From Mansonella perstans (Eukaryota > Nematoda > Chromadorea > Rhabditida > Onchocercidae), in NCBI GenBank assembly GCA_037074765.1, contig JBAMDO010000135.1, positions 62,001-126,000 of the forward strand: DNA of 64,000 nt, in the 5' to 3' direction. Shown in pieces: positions 38,477 through 51,300 of this stretch; within the stretch, counting starts at the first letter, position 1, and each line of letters starts with the position of its first letter. The translations under genes were made by a program, and so were the position numbers. The notes under the pieces were generated by a model. That model made no database searches. It saw only the letters and a program-made list of their open reading frames with translations, and was not told the DNA's origin.

Positions 38477-40133
38477 ATGGATGCTGGTGTAATTGTGGAT
38501 GAACGGATTGATCCAGATGTTTTGGCTGTATGTTGGTTATCTTATTTATTCCAGTAGTATGAATTCCTCATTTTAAATATGTAGTTCTAGTATTTTGAAT
38601 TTGATTTGGTAGAATTTAACTATCCGACACACCACTTACCTAACTGAATTCATTATGTATTTTCGGTATTTAAGTACCATTCCTTCGTGAAATGAAAATA
38701 TCTGTTCTTCCCTCCCTAATAATTAACGATTCAATAATAATGATCACTTATTTACATGATACTGTCATTTTTTCCAGTGGTGAGCTTGCATTTACATTAT
38801 TAGATTTTAAATCATTCTGGAACTTATCGATTTTTACTACTGTGATATTATTAATTTGTCCTTTTATAATTTACATTATTGCATGTAGTAACATAGAAAA
38901 TTGGTTAGAAATAAAATAATTTAATTCTGTTCTTGTTGAACGTATGGGATGATAATTGGAAATGATGACAATGGTTGTGATTAGTACTTTAGTGCATTTT
39001 ATTACAACAGATTGTTTTAATGATGATTGATTTTTTTAATTATCAAAGCTAATGTATTGTCCTTTTATGATCTGTGGCATGACCATCTGTTCTTTTACGA
39101 ACATTATTGCGACCATTTGTTGTAAATGTAGTTTTGTTCTTAGAGAAATTAAGAGGATTTAAATGATAACAAATATGTTTTAGTCAACTTGAGACATATT
39201 GAATGAAGAGATTCACGGAATTTTGTTTGAAAATAATAGAAGACATTAGTCATCATTAACTATAAAATGTTTTTGCTTTAGAACTTGGAAAAGACCTATA
39301 ATGAACAAGTTTCACGTGGTAGTCCAAGTGCTGTTGCAATATATTCCTATGCTCATGGCCTGATCAAATCGAATAACAATAATGTACATGTGGGAATCAA
39401 ATTGTTGGAAGGTTATTATTGGTATTATGTTCTGTTATCATCATTTTTCTCTTATTTCATTAGAGAAAAAACTAACTGATCTGAACACTGGTCGTAATGC
39501 ATTGGTGAACAAATCAGGATGCATTTTCATACAATGTACATTTTCATACGATTTCATACGATATGTATTAGAGGACTGTGTTTGAGTATACAATGTTTCA
39601 GTAACAGTTAATGCTATAATAGCAGCCTTAATTGCAGCAAAATTATTGCTGTAATACTCGAGTAGGCCTGGCAGTTTATTTTTTGATATGTTTTAGATTT
39701 ACTACGACGAGAAGTTGAAGATATATCAAAACGTAATTATGTGTATTATCTTGCAGTAGCACATACTCGCTTGAAGGTAAAATTTTGTGTTGTAAGGACT
39801 TTTTCAAAGTGGCAGTAGCATTGACAAAAGTTCAAATTTTCAGGAATACGATCGAGCTCTTGCATATGTTGATGTTTTACTCAGTGCGGAATCAAATAAT
39901 CGTCAAGCATTAGATCTGAAGGATTTGATTAAATATAGAATGAAAAAAGGTTTATTAGTTTTCTTTTCGGAATGTCGCTTCATCTGATGGTTTGATGAAA
40001 TATCTCTTTCATTTGTTTCCAGTTTTAATCTAAAATTCATTTAGATGGAATTATTGGTATGGCAATATTGGGTGGCGGGATTGCTGTAATTGGTGGGTTA
40101 GCGATTGCTGCTTTCGCTGCCACGAAAAGGTGA
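38477..40133 (+). CDS. fis-1: FIS1, mitochondrial/peroxisomal fission adaptor (five exons)
   Basis: FIS1 is a tail-anchored outer-membrane protein with a TPR-like bundle that helps recruit or regulate the fission and mitophagy machinery. Exons 38477-38527, 39282-39411, 39697-39776, 39844-39949 and 40045-40133 join in frame to 151 residues; human FIS1 has 152. Exon 2 carries the conserved YAHGLIKS and GIKLLE segments. Exon 3 has RRNYVYYLAV-like KRNYVYYLAVAHTRLK. Exon 4 has EYDRALAYVDVLLSAE followed by NNRQALDLKDLI, the second TPR. Exon 5 encodes the tail anchor (DGIIGMAILGGG, residues about 123-147) ending in basic ATKR, the usual mitochondrial-targeting arrangement. A TTTTCAG acceptor lies 2 nt before the ATG, a strong trans-splice candidate. 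C. elegans has two paralogues, fis-1 and fis-2; the N-terminal IDPDVL and SRGSPSA segments fit fis-1 better, but orthology needs a tree. Confidence 0.93.
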
Positions 40134-41878
40134 TCCTTGTTTGTGCTTAAAATTACACTTTTTTGGAAAAAGCATAAAAAATGACAAGTTTAAACTGATG
40201 CTTTGATTGAGTAGGATCGAAGAAGATGAGTTATTTTGTTCAAATATTTCGTTCAGAAATTTCAACTTCTTGAATGGTTTGCAGGAATTCTCATTCGTAA
40301 AGGGTGGTATTATGTATTTACTAATATATATTCATTATTGCTTATTTATGGACCGCAGTGTTTTTTTTTTTTTAATCATTTGTAAAACTAGTTTGTTCAC
40401 TTTGTTCAGTGTCAAGTCAGAACTTCTCATTCCGGGTTATCCTAAAATTTTCTCGCGTTCGGTTGGATAAGGTTTTGATCTGGAAAGCATATTTTTAAGG
40501 ACAAGAAAAGGAGAAGTAATGTACTGGACAGTATCTTGTTTATATCTTTGTACGTTGCCCATCTTGCCCATCTAGAATTGCTCGGTAGCCAAGTTTATTT
40601 TCCTCATATTAGTAACAGGTATCCATTCAAATAGAAATTTTGTTCACCATTCCAAATAGTTTTTCTTGTTTACTTATTAAAACGTGTTAGAAGTGTTGAA
40701 CTTTCCAAAATTTGTGAAAAGCTGGATAATTTTGATAAAGCCTACTTCAGCTGCTTCTTTGGATCTGTGCAAAATATGATATAAATATATAGGTAAATAC
40801 ATGGGCAGAAGTGAAGCTTACCTAGCATTCAGGCATTTACAACAGTTTTTTTTTCAGCTTGTGTTTGTTGCAGTGAATGTCATACATTTTAGTAGCGAAT
40901 TCTCTAAAATTACAGCTGCAGCAGATAAATGTATACTTTGTAGGACATTGATCATTCATTCACAGGTGGAAATATGAAGTGATTGAATGATGCCTAAAAC
41001 ATTTGGTGAAGTCAAATTTTGTAGCTTTCGGGGAAGTGAAGGATTTCTTAAGCAAAAGCGAGATACTGGAACGATCGATGAATAAAAACTCAAAAAGTGA
41101 AGCTTTGGTCAAACTAACCGAGAGATTAGCTGTTCAATCTAGTATAAGAAATTACGAAGCATTTTGCTGGTACTGTATGCGAGAATGAACAGTTCGAAGT
41201 TTTCATAATTATTTGTACAGTACTCATAATTTCCTGGTTAATCCAAACTTCAGAACTAAAGAGCGCTACAAAATACATATCAGCTTTGGTTTTTTAAAAA
41301 CTTAAGAAATTTCGCATGCATTAATAAATCTGGAAAATAATTTAAATTCCTAATTGGAAAATAATTTAAAGATACATGCAGAAAACTATTACAAAAAACC
41401 AAGTAGTCAGTTGGGTTAATAGTTGGGTACGAAATTAGACAGTAATATGCATATGGATAATGTAGAATGTCGGAATATGATGCAATGAAATAAAAAAGCT
41501 TTTTGAACAAAATCGAGATCTACACCATTCATCTTCAATCACCCTGGTAACTCATTTAGCACTCTTGTTAATAAGCTAGAATGTTATCGTTTGTCATATC
41601 TTATATAAGTTAATTTTTTTGTCACCAGTTTTACTATTCGAAATTTTCACTTCTCAAATATGTTGGTTTCTTTTTTTTTCCAGCTTTTAAATTACCTTAA
41701 TTAATTAAAAAAGAGTACTAGATTTCTTGAAGTTGGTCATGTAGAGTGATATGTTGCTTCGTTGGTTATCTGATATTTGGTTATTTACTTTGATTCAGTT
41801 GTGGATTTCATTATCCTGACATGGTCATTGAAATCTTTTCCGTGAATTACAGCACATTTTTTTTTGCCAGTTTCAAAT
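40134..41878. other. Convergent 3' intergenic region between fis-1 and the four-helix gene
   Basis: Holds both 3'UTRs. The open frames at 40.2, 41.0 and 41.3 kb lack splice signals and family resemblance. No gene seen. Confidence 0.5.
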
Positions 41879-41884
41879 TTTATT
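41879..41884 (-). terminator. Candidate poly(A) signal of the four-helix membrane-protein gene
   Basis: AATAAA on the minus strand, 82 nt past the TGA at 41966. Confidence 0.45.
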
Positions 41885-41965
41885 TAAAATGTTTAACGGA
41901 CTTTCAGTTCACACTCACAGTACGCTGCAATTCATTCTTCGATCTGGCAACGATATTTTCTATCG

Positions 41966-44356
41966 TCATTGTTGTTTCTCTTCATCTTCTTTCTGAAAAC
42001 TAAAGTTGGGATTCGAAAATGTGGTTGATGATTTTGAATTGGTCGGAGTACATGCCCTAGCTGCTGCTGCTGTCTTTGGTATGTCACTTGGACCGAATGG
42101 TGAGATTATAGTAACACTTGTGGTGGAACCACTGTTCTGCAAATGGACTAATATTAGCTTCAAATTCATTTAAATGAATTGTTTAAACTTGGAAAGAAGG
42201 ACTTACTTATCTCCATGTTGCAAGTTAACATTTTATTTCAGGCTATTATCTCTTTTGCTGAATATGTACAATTGGGAATAGCAATTCGTAGTGATTATCT
42301 TTTTGATGTAGGCCATGAAAATCAGATTAGATGAGTTTGTAGAGGATTCCATATTATTTCAAAAGGACAGATAAAGTTGCTTTTTTTCCACAGAGATTCT
42401 GTATATCCCAGTTTTCAGTAAATTAAATTTAAACTGTAGCGAAAACTTTTTTGATCTGTAACTTACGTGAATAGTAACTGCGGGGAAATTTGTTTCAGTT
42501 CTTTTTCGATCACTAAAATACACATAGCAAGCGAGCAACACACGAATCACCCATATCAACATCAGTGCAAAAGAAAGTGGAGATATGGCATAAATTAAAG
42601 CATTTAGTCGAATAGCTGAAATGATAATCAAACAAAAGAAAGATTGCTGCCGTGGGAAAAAAAGTGAAAAGTTCTCAAGTTCCTCGAATTTCGTGAAAGT
42701 TTTTTTTTTTTAACAGCTGCATGTTCATAATAGCATTTAAGTGTTATATATCAATTACTTGATATTTGATGTCTCTTAATTTGCCAAAAAAATAATTACT
42801 GTTACGCTTCTATGTAGTAACATCATTTTACTATTCATTTTTCTTTATTAACTCATCTTTGATAGTGATTATTATTTTTATTGTTGGCGGATTATCTTTT
42901 ATTATTGCTTGCCTTACTTTGATTATATGTAATCTTCAATCTTATCTATTTTTATCTTCAAGCTTATCTCTTATAGATTACGCATTCATTTTTGGTCATA
43001 AATTTGCATCGTACCAAGACGGCGATTAACTTGGAAAAACCATTGAACTTTTTTTACTGCTATAATGAGTGAAAAAAAAAAGGAATTTGTAAAATTGAAT
43101 TTTTTCTTTCTTGATAAATCGTGTGTTGTGAAAGTGATTTTTGCAGGTACTGTAGGATTAACACTCTGTTAAGGTTCAAAAGCTTTGTGGAGACAAAGTA
43201 TTATTTTACGAAATGTACAGAATTATAAATATTTGAAAATTTAAATCTCACTTGATAGTTTTGTTGATGAATAAGAATGAAAGCTCGACGCCCAGGAATT
43301 TTTTGGCCATATTATAGTTAAAACACTTATGCAAAATAAAATCATTGAAGCAATCAAAGAAAATAGCTAAAAATTGAATTTCATTAAACTTTCGAAATGC
43401 CTCGAAATTTCGATGAAAATATTTCAAGTGCGCTTTTTACAACAAGCATATGCTTAAGCTTATATTCCTTCTTCTTGTTCTTGCAAATATCGTAAAGATT
43501 TGACAAACTACGATTAAACAGAAAAAAATTATGCTGAAAACCTGTAGCTGCAGAAAAAGATATGATAGTAAAAACCTGTAGGAAAAGATACGGTAGTAAA
43601 AAAGACGCTGATTTGAAACAGTAAGCAATGATCAAGGAAATGCCAAATAAGGCGTTGCAAATTTCCGCAAAAATTTCTATCCATCCTGTAAAATAGAGCT
43701 ATTTTTCAAATCCGAATTTCATCAATATTAATTGAGTATTGTAATAATTGGTAACAATAAAACATCTAATTAAAGCAACTTTATAAATATCAATGAAATA
43801 GGAGTTTTAAGGAAATATGAACTTATAAATTTTGATAAATGCAGTAATTGGTAATAGATAATATGCTAAAGCAATAACATTTTATTAACTTTTTAATTAG
43901 TGCAAAACCCCTAATTGGAAGCTATATGATGGACATTATAAAAGCTAATGGTAACAATAACATTTAATTAGCTTTTTAATTGGGGCAAAATCCCTAATTG
44001 GAAGCTATTTGATGATCATTGTAAAAAATAAAGAAAAAAAAAGTAAATTACCGAAAGTTATTCCTCGATTGACAATGAAGTCGATCCATCGAAATATATC
44101 CCATGCAAATGTTGCAATTATAATAAGTTGTAAGGCAATCTGGAAATGATTAATTTAAATAATTTATTTCTCGTTGAAAAGTAACTTTGAAGTAATAACA
44201 GTTGAATGGAATTAAATCAAAATATTTCAAATGAACTGAATTTATCGTAATCTGGATAGCACATACTTGAACATGTACTCGTCCAAAACAAGTGTAATAT
44301 TGAGGGGTCGTATGATTTCGAGATGGAAAATTTGATTTTAAATAATCCAGTAACAT
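41966..44356 (-). CDS. Four-helix membrane protein of unknown function (five exons)
   Basis: Exons 44356-44267, 44139-44052, 43685-43542, 42615-42467 and 42136-41966 join in frame to 213 residues. The N-terminus (MLLDYLKSNF, then YYTCFGRVHVQ) is cytosolic-looking and has no signal peptide. Four hydrophobic segments lie at about residues 31-47 (IALQLIIIATF), 62-83 (EICNALFGISLIIAYC), 86-107 (FLLPYLFLQ to ISFSAAT) and 112-140 (ISPLSFALMLIWVIRVLLA). The C-terminal 70 residues are polar, Ser/Thr-rich and end EDEEKQQ. A short cysteine motif before helix 1 followed by four helices recalls nematode tetraspan proteins of the LAPTM/MARVEL-like type, but I cannot assign a family. An acceptor (CACTTAG) lies 14 nt before the ATG. 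The exon 3 donor is duplicated (see findings); only the second, ACAG|GTTTTC, keeps frame with exon 4. Confidence 0.78.
43542..43607 (-). repeat. Tandem duplication of the exon 3 donor region in the four-helix gene
   Basis: On the minus strand the blocks TATCTTTTCCTACAGGTTTT and, about 34 nt later, TATCTTTTTCTGCAGC with CTACAGGTTTT repeat the end of the exon and its 5' splice site. Confidence 0.75.
43883..44030. repeat. About 80-bp imperfect tandem duplication in the four-helix gene intron
   Basis: Copies at about 43883-43950 and 43962-44028 share CTTTTTAATT, GCAAAA and CCCTAATTGGAAGCTAT followed by TTGATGATCATT-like sequence. It lies in the intron between exons 2 and 3. Confidence 0.7.
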
Positions 44357-44372
44357 CGTTTTCAAATTTGCT

Positions 44373-47300
44373 AAGTGTTCGTAAAGGCAAAAAAACGCTT
44401 TTTAATTATCAATTATTTTCGTACTACTAATTTTTAAATTTTTGAAATAAATTTCGCGATATGATCGGCATTTGATTTATATTGCAAACCTGAAAATTCG
44501 ACAAATTAGCCTATCCAGTACTATGGTACTTAAAAGTACTTAAAAAGGGCTTAGAATTTAATCACTAAAACAAATTCAATTAAATTGAAAACAAGGTTGA
44601 AAATGATGAAAAAAAGTACTGTGAAAAGGCCATGAAAACTTGCATAATTAATTTAATTTAGCAATTTTTAAATTTTAATTTTTTACCTATTTACATAGTG
44701 TGAATTGTTTTTAAGTTTTAAAGTTTTTTTTAATTAACATTATAGAATTAATTTTGCGAATTGTTTATGCAATTCTAATCATTTTAATTAAATAATTGAA
44801 GTTATATCTTTCTCATGAAAATATATATATACATGTTCGCATGATCGGTAGTAGTACAAACAATTTCAACATTAGCTTTCAAATTTTAGATATAATTATT
44901 ATTAGATAGATTGTTACAGTATCTTCTTGTCCTTGTAAACGATCCTTTATAAAAATCTTTTCAATCAATGATTACGATTATTTTGAGTTATAAAACTGTA
45001 AGCATAAAAAAAATATGAAAATAAATGCAAATTTGATGATGAAAATAACAAATAATTAGCACTCATCTAGTTCAAAATTAAAATTAATTAAAATTTAATA
45101 GGTTTTCAACAGCAATAATACAACAATAACAGCAACAACAGCAGTAATATATATATGAAACAGTTGTAATAGTCTAATAAATACATTACTACTATTATCA
45201 GTAATTGAATAAATTAATGGAGAAATGAAAGATGCTGCTTTTTTTAAAGCTTGAAATTGTAATTGAAATATCGCAAATTAACTATGTGAAAAACTTAATT
45301 AATTACTCATATTTCTTTTCATTCACTTCATATCATTTCTATTTTTTTTCCTTCTAATATCATAAACTTTAACATTTGATAAGTTCTATAAAATATTTAA
45401 ATCAGTGCGTGATGGTGCCAAATGTCGCCTCTTAAATATTTGGCGCTATTTTTCTTGGCACCAAAACAGTAGTAAACTGATGGTTTTAACGATGCCAAAT
45501 GCTACATATAGTAGTGCCTAATATTCTTGGCTTCTCAAAACATCAATCTCTATGATAAGTGGAAATTTCTTAATGCTAAGCAAATAATAGCTAATAGCTA
45601 GGAAAGGAGGGGGGAAAATTTTGAACAATGAAAAAAATTATTAAATTTTAAAGTGATTTCAGTAATTTGTTACATCAACTATAGGTAACTATATATATAT
45701 ATATATTGGTGGAAATTGTTGTTTTTCTTCCTTCAAATGCATCTTACATCACATCACACATTATCCAAAAATGTAGCATTAAAAAAAATTGAAATGTAAA
45801 GACCAAAAATCGATTTACAAAATTTTGAACTTAAAAGCACAAATGAAAAAAAAAAAAACAAAATATTCAATCATATCTAAACTGGATGATCATTACAATA
45901 TTTTGTAAGTATGAACAGTTGTTTTTAAAATCACCCATTTGACTGAATGGATAGAATTGAAATTTAAGCAAATATAACTTTGGAAAAAGTAAAGAAAAAA
46001 GAGGGACAAAAAGAAATGATAAGAGATGAAAGTGAGATGGTATGAGTGAGTGAGAAAAAAAGAAACCGATTAAATATTCCTGATGAAAAAATTGCTGAAT
46101 AAAATATGAATGAATGAAGCACTTTCACAAATTTGTTTTTCAAAAAAAAAATTTCTATCTCGGAAAGAAATTTTTCCTTTATCAAATTGATTTGCAAAAT
46201 TTTCAAATTAATTAATTTGATTTCAATTTAATCAATTTCACTAATAAATATTTAACATTTTAATTTTAAAAGCATAAAGAGTAGCTAGTTTGTAAAGATT
46301 AGATGTTCACGAAGACATTGATTGGGTGTAATAAAATGTGATTAATATTAGTTGCAACAACAAATGCTAAAACCTGATCGATCAGTTTGTTTATCAAAGT
46401 TCTCCAAACATTGCTTATTAAATCTGCTTGTGGCTAAAAATAAAACTATCTTAAAAACATTTTATTCAGTGAAAAAAAAAACAAAAAGAATACATTTATG
46501 AGAATCATAGTAAAATTGATTGGAATTGTTTCAATAGTACTTGCACACCAAAATATTAGGTTTTAAATTAAATTAAATTATTAAATGTTTCAATTTCTTT
46601 TATCGTTGTTAAATTTCTCAAAAGATTTTAGTTAGTACAAAGTTTTAGTACAAAGTAGATAGTCAGCATTGAAATATTTATAAGCAAATAATGCTCATTT
46701 GAAACTAAAGATACATCTTCATCCCCGCTAACTGCTCATGCACTTAAACTAGAGGATTATAACCCCGCGGAAGTAGTAGTGAGCAGAAAATTAGCAAAGA
46801 CTGCTTTCAATTGCAAAATTCAAATTCGAATTGATCAAGTTAATTTATCAATTAATTTTCAAATTCAAATTGACCAATTCAAATTTCTCAAAAAAAAAAT
46901 TTTTTTTATTTATTTGTTTTTTCAAGTTCAAATTTTTTCACATTTAAATTCAAATTAATCAAATTAATTTCTCAATCAATTACTGATTAATAAAATTGTA
47001 TAGGATTGATTGATTGGTTTAATGAATAGAATAAATGGTTTAAATAAAATTTAGCAGTCGTACTTTGATTGATTGATTAATTTAGTATTATTTCATAACA
47101 TGAAATATTCATTATTTGTCAGATTTATTTGATAAATCGTCTAAATTTTTTCCGATAGAATTTCTTTTCGTTTTTTTTTCTTGTTTTTGTTTTTTAAGTA
47201 TAGTGCTACTATATCGTTATTTGAATACATAGATCAAATATAAATAAAATGACAAATTTTAAGGATGAAAAATAGTCGAACTCATGCAGAAGCTTTAAAG

Positions 47301-48722
47301 AAAAAAGAAAGCGAAAACCAGTCGATTAAGAGGAAAGACAAACTTTTTTTCTTTTTTGTTTTTGTTAACGAAATAAATAATGGCTTGTGGAATTTTATCT
47401 TTTCAAAAAAGTTTTTTAGAAAGCAACACTTTGAAGTGTAAAAGAAAAAAATTGACATATTGAACGCGCTAGTTAAAAGTACAACAGAATGGAAATTACT
47501 GTAAAAATATCCTGATGCAAATAATTAATGATCGATATTATGGATTTCAGGAGAGGAAAAATTGGGCTCACAAGAAATGCTGGAAAAGAAATGAAAAGTA
47601 TGATATGAGTGAAATAATTAAAATAAACCAATTTAAATAAGATGCAAGTAATGAATGGGTATGATACAAATAATTCATGATCGATATATTTCAAAGTTAT
47701 GAACTTCAGGAGAAGAAAAATTACAGGAGATGCTGGAAAAAAATGACAAGTACGTATGAATGAAATACTGCAAAATTATTAAAATAAACCAGTTTTAAAG
47801 AAGATGCAAGTAATGAATGGATAAAGTAAATTAGCATGTTAGATTAATAAGCCAAACAAAAAAGTAATTGGCCAAATGATTGTATTGTTGTGAAAAGTGT
47901 TGTTTTCGTAACTTGTCATTGTTTGTCGTTAGTTTCATGAATAATTAAATAAAGTATGACAAAAATCAATAATTAAATCAATCTGTCAGTTATTTAACTT
48001 GCATTCTAATGGGACGATAAATTGTTATTGTAAAAGAAATAATGATTTCATATCCTGACATACTGTTAAAAGTATATTCCTGTGCCATTCATTTTTTGAT
48101 TTGCAAGAAGGAAAAGTGGTGACGAAAATATAAAAAAAGTTTTTACCAAAGGAATTATGCAAATGATTTATGCAGCACTGGAATGGTTACTGAAATGCTA
48201 TTAGTATGTGAAAATTATATTTTTAAATTCTGATTTGTCCAATTTCATCTCGTTAACAGCAGTTATAACAAATTGATGCTTTCTGAATTAATAAGTGTCA
48301 GGGTCAGCTGCTATTCTGCAAAGTTGAAATGTCATAATTTGATATCAAATAATGCTGTATCATTGTTAAAATTTTATTGAAATAATTTGTTCAGTGTATC
48401 ACTGAAATATATTACTAATCAATTTTACGGAAAATTTTCAAGTATGAACTTTGAAAGTGAACTTAAAAATTATTAATTTATTACTAAGAATGGAATGCAC
48501 AAATTATTGCACAGATTTATCACAAAATAAAAAGAATTGACACTGAAAAAATTTCACCCAAATTTATTTGAATTTAACTTTTTTTCCTATTTACATGGAA
48601 AATTTAAATATGGACTTTAAAATATTATAAAGTGAAATTTTGACAGAAATATGAAACGTGTAAAATTGCAGTTTAAAACAAAAAAAATGGAAAAACAAAA
48701 AAAAAAACAGTTTATTTAAGAT
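44373..48722. other. Gene-poor region upstream of the four-helix gene
   Basis: No gene seen. Contains an (AT)n run at 45691-45706, a GC-rich palindromic island at 46723-46790, and the duplication at 47513-47826. The promoter of the four-helix gene lies at its left end. Confidence 0.55.
47513..47826. repeat. About 150-bp tandem duplication
   Basis: Copies 47513-47661 and 47662-47826 share TGATGCAAATAATT/TGATACAAATAATT, CAGGAGA, GATGCTGGAAAA and GATGCAAGTAATGAATGG. Confidence 0.85.
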
Positions 48723-49750
48723 TTTTTGAAGATGACGAGAATTTATTGAAATTTATAAAAGCAACAAAAGTTTTGAAAATTGAAATGAAGTGTTATTGAC
48801 AGTTATTGCAAAAATGAAAACGTGAAATGTAAAAAAAATTGGAATTTTTTTCTGCCTAAAGATTATAATTTGATAAAAGTTTGGTCAGAATGAAAAATTT
48901 TTCCCCGCCAATGCAAGCTGAATATCATCAGGAGAAAAAAAAATTGAATTTGATAAGGATTAAATTTAATTTTATGATTATATTTACTTAAAAGAAAAAA
49001 AAATTCAGCTGATTGAAAATGATGGAACATTTGAAGAAAAGACGGGCGAGAAAAGCATTTGTTTAATAAAACGTTATCTCACCAAACATTTGTTTGTACA
49101 ACCTAACTCTGTAAAGCCTAATAACATTTGTGGCCTAACAAACGTATCTAAAAAGCATCTGCGAACACCTGCCTACTGTCCCATTTTCATCGAAGGATTG
49201 CGAAAAATGAAATTGCTGTAAAACTCTTATTACCGAAAAAATTTCCAAAAAATGAAAAAATCAGATAAATGAAACGCGTTTACGTCTGCACGCTGTAAAT
49301 TTGTTTCTGGAAAACATTTTCAGAAAAACTTTCTGGACTCCAAATTTCACTTTTAAATCATATCAATCTAAAGTAGCATCAAAAATTACTGATAACAAGC
49401 ATATTTGAATTTAATTGTAATAGAAGTGATTTGATCGTATTTTATTTTGGTTATTATTGATAAAAAAATTTGCCAATAACTTTTAACTGAATGAAAGTTA
49501 ATAAATCAGAAAAATACTAAATTTTTTATTGGAAAAAATATGAAAAAAAAACAACTATATATAACTATATATAATATATATATACTCGTAAGATGAAAAA
49601 GTCGTTTAATTGATCAAATGATTTTTAAATTCATTTCATTTATCTTCGTAAAAATTTTGTTACTAACATTGAAACAAATCCAAATGCAGCTAATTTAAAA
49701 ACATTGATTTTTCTTCTATATTTGAATTAAAATTGCAAGAATGTAAAATA
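48723..49750. repeat. Segment duplicated (shortened) at 61247-61550
   Basis: The 5' part (48723-48805) matches 61247-61330 (core AATTTATTGAAATTTATAAA) and the 3' part (49590-49745) matches 61375-61530 (core CTAATTTAAAAAC). The middle 780 bp is absent from the second copy. The small ORF at 49808 follows directly but is not part of the second copy. Confidence 0.75.
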
Positions 49751-49807
49751 TGAAATAATAGCAGACATGATTCTGACTTTTCCAATACTTTTGATCGCCT
49801 TCTGAGA

Positions 49808-50071
49808 ATGGAAAGTAAGAACAAATTTAAATTTTATTTTAATACTTTTGTTATTTGCCTCATTTTCAGTGACATTATTATTTTAACCACGATAACACTC
49901 ATTCCGTTTACTGTTGTCATTATCAGCACGATGATTCATATTTTGAAATCTTATCGAACGGGAAAAACAATAAGATCCTTATTTGTTGCTGATCACCGTT
50001 GGACACCAGAATTAGGCACCAATCGACAACAGGCAGTATACGACGAAAGAGCCTCACGTGCGATCATTTAA
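49808..50071 (+). CDS. Small putative membrane protein, or last exon of a larger gene
   Basis: An uninterrupted 87-codon frame. Residues 9-48 hold one or two hydrophobic helices (FNTFVICLIF and IIILTTITLIPFTVVIIST). Then comes a basic-polar tail with KSYRTGKTIRSLFVADHRW and ending DERASRAII. The tail has codon use and GC content above the surroundings, which argues for coding. CTCATTTTCAG at about 49858-49868 is a good acceptor, so the true exon may begin at 49869 and be the last exon of a gene whose upstream exons I could not find. No poly(A) signal lies close to the stop. Family not recognised. Confidence 0.5.
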   Translation: MESKNKFKFYFNTFVICLIFSDIIILTTITLIPFTVVIISTMIHILKSYRTGKTIRSLFVADHRWTPELGTNRQQAVYDERASRAII

Positions 50072-50690
50072 TCACTTATTTATGCTGCAGAAAAAAAAAA
50101 TCTTTTTTCTTTGTTGTTAAATTATTGATTATGAATGTTTTTATTTCGTAAACAATCTCTAAAATTGTTTATAATCCTCGAATGATCGTAGCACTGCTAT
50201 AATGATATGGTATTTAATGGAAATTGAAATGATACGAATTTAATTCTCGATAATACGGAGTAACTGATGTTGGGATATTTCTTTTTTCTCTGTGCTAAAA
50301 TCATGCATTGAAAATTCATTCAGTTCTAATGTTTCCTGACTCCTTTGACATGTTTGTTTTCGTTTTTTCAGGTTTGAAAGATTAATGTTGCTTTCTATCT
50401 GCTCGTAATATAGGGAATAAGTTAATAATTAATGTTACTGAGTAATAATTATTTTGGTTTTCAGCCTTCTAATAAGTTAATTACTATTAATAATTGTTTA
50501 TTTCTGTCGAGCTTACCTCATGCAAAATTATGTTGTTAATGTGGATGCCGTTAATGAGGGCTTGCCTTTTACCGTTAAATCTCCAGAAAATAGATCATGG
50601 TTTCCAGAAAGGCACGACCAAATTGATTTACGTTTATTTCAATTTTCTTGTCTTCCATCATTTCCTGAACGCTGGTTATATTTCCACTTC
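50072..50690. other. Intergenic stretch with an unassigned short open frame
   Basis: 50520-50726 (plus) contains a 68-codon frame beginning MQNYVVNVDAVNEGLPF with less biased composition than typical non-coding DNA here, but no convincing splice acceptor or homology. It runs into the LTR-like repeat at 50691, so a transposon-related origin is possible. I do not call it a gene. Confidence 0.35.
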
Positions 50691-51300
50691 TGCTATGAAA
50701 TATCTCTTGCGGATGAAGTCTTGTAATTGAACTGTGTGTGAGGGCACAAACCTTCTATATCTTATTCACTTTCGATGGTGCACTTTGTATTGATGCATTT
50801 CTCTGACTCAACTTTGCTTGCATAATTAAATTTTATTGCGCAAGCACTAATACAAGACACAGTCTAATATAAAATAACTCAAAAATGAGCGAAACACACA
50901 GGAGAATTAATCGGAACCGCTTGATGATGGAATAAAAGGGCAAAGTAAAGAGCAAAAAGAAACTGTCAAATGATAATGTAAAAGGATTGATGATAAAAGA
51001 TAAAGCTTTTGGGTAAGCCACTGTTTATTGCGAGATAAGTGCGTTTGGCTTAAACCATTTTCACATGACCTTTGGACATCAACCAGAAGATAACTGTTTT
51101 AACTTTTCTTGATAATCGTACATAGAGTGTTTAAGAACAAAAATGACAAAAAGTGACTTTGTTATAAGCGAGAGATTCCTTACAGCATGCCGACGGTGCA
51201 TAATTTGGACAAAGAATTTATCAAATCATTTGTTTCATAAGCATTTTAGTTTGAAACAATTGATACTAGAAGTTGCATTGTAACCGAAAATTTTCCGACA
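50691..51300 (-). mobile_element. Solo LTR-like repeat, copy A
   Basis: A 610-bp block related along its whole length to 57625-58202, in the same orientation. Shared blocks include GAAGTCTTG...TTGAACTG, TTTATTG-GCAAG-ACT, GAGAATTAATCG, CATGACCTTTGGACATCAA and TTTATCAAATCATTTGTTTC. On the minus strand it starts TGTCGGAAAATTTT, ends AGCA, and carries an internal AATAAA, the anatomy of an LTR. No target-site duplication is visible. About 70-75% identity by eye, so old. Confidence 0.6.

Noticed and set aside
46732..46800. tRNA-like T-arm (GGTTATAATCC on the minus strand)
   Set aside because: The closing stem would enclose only about 41 nt, and there is no anticodon or D arm in the right place.
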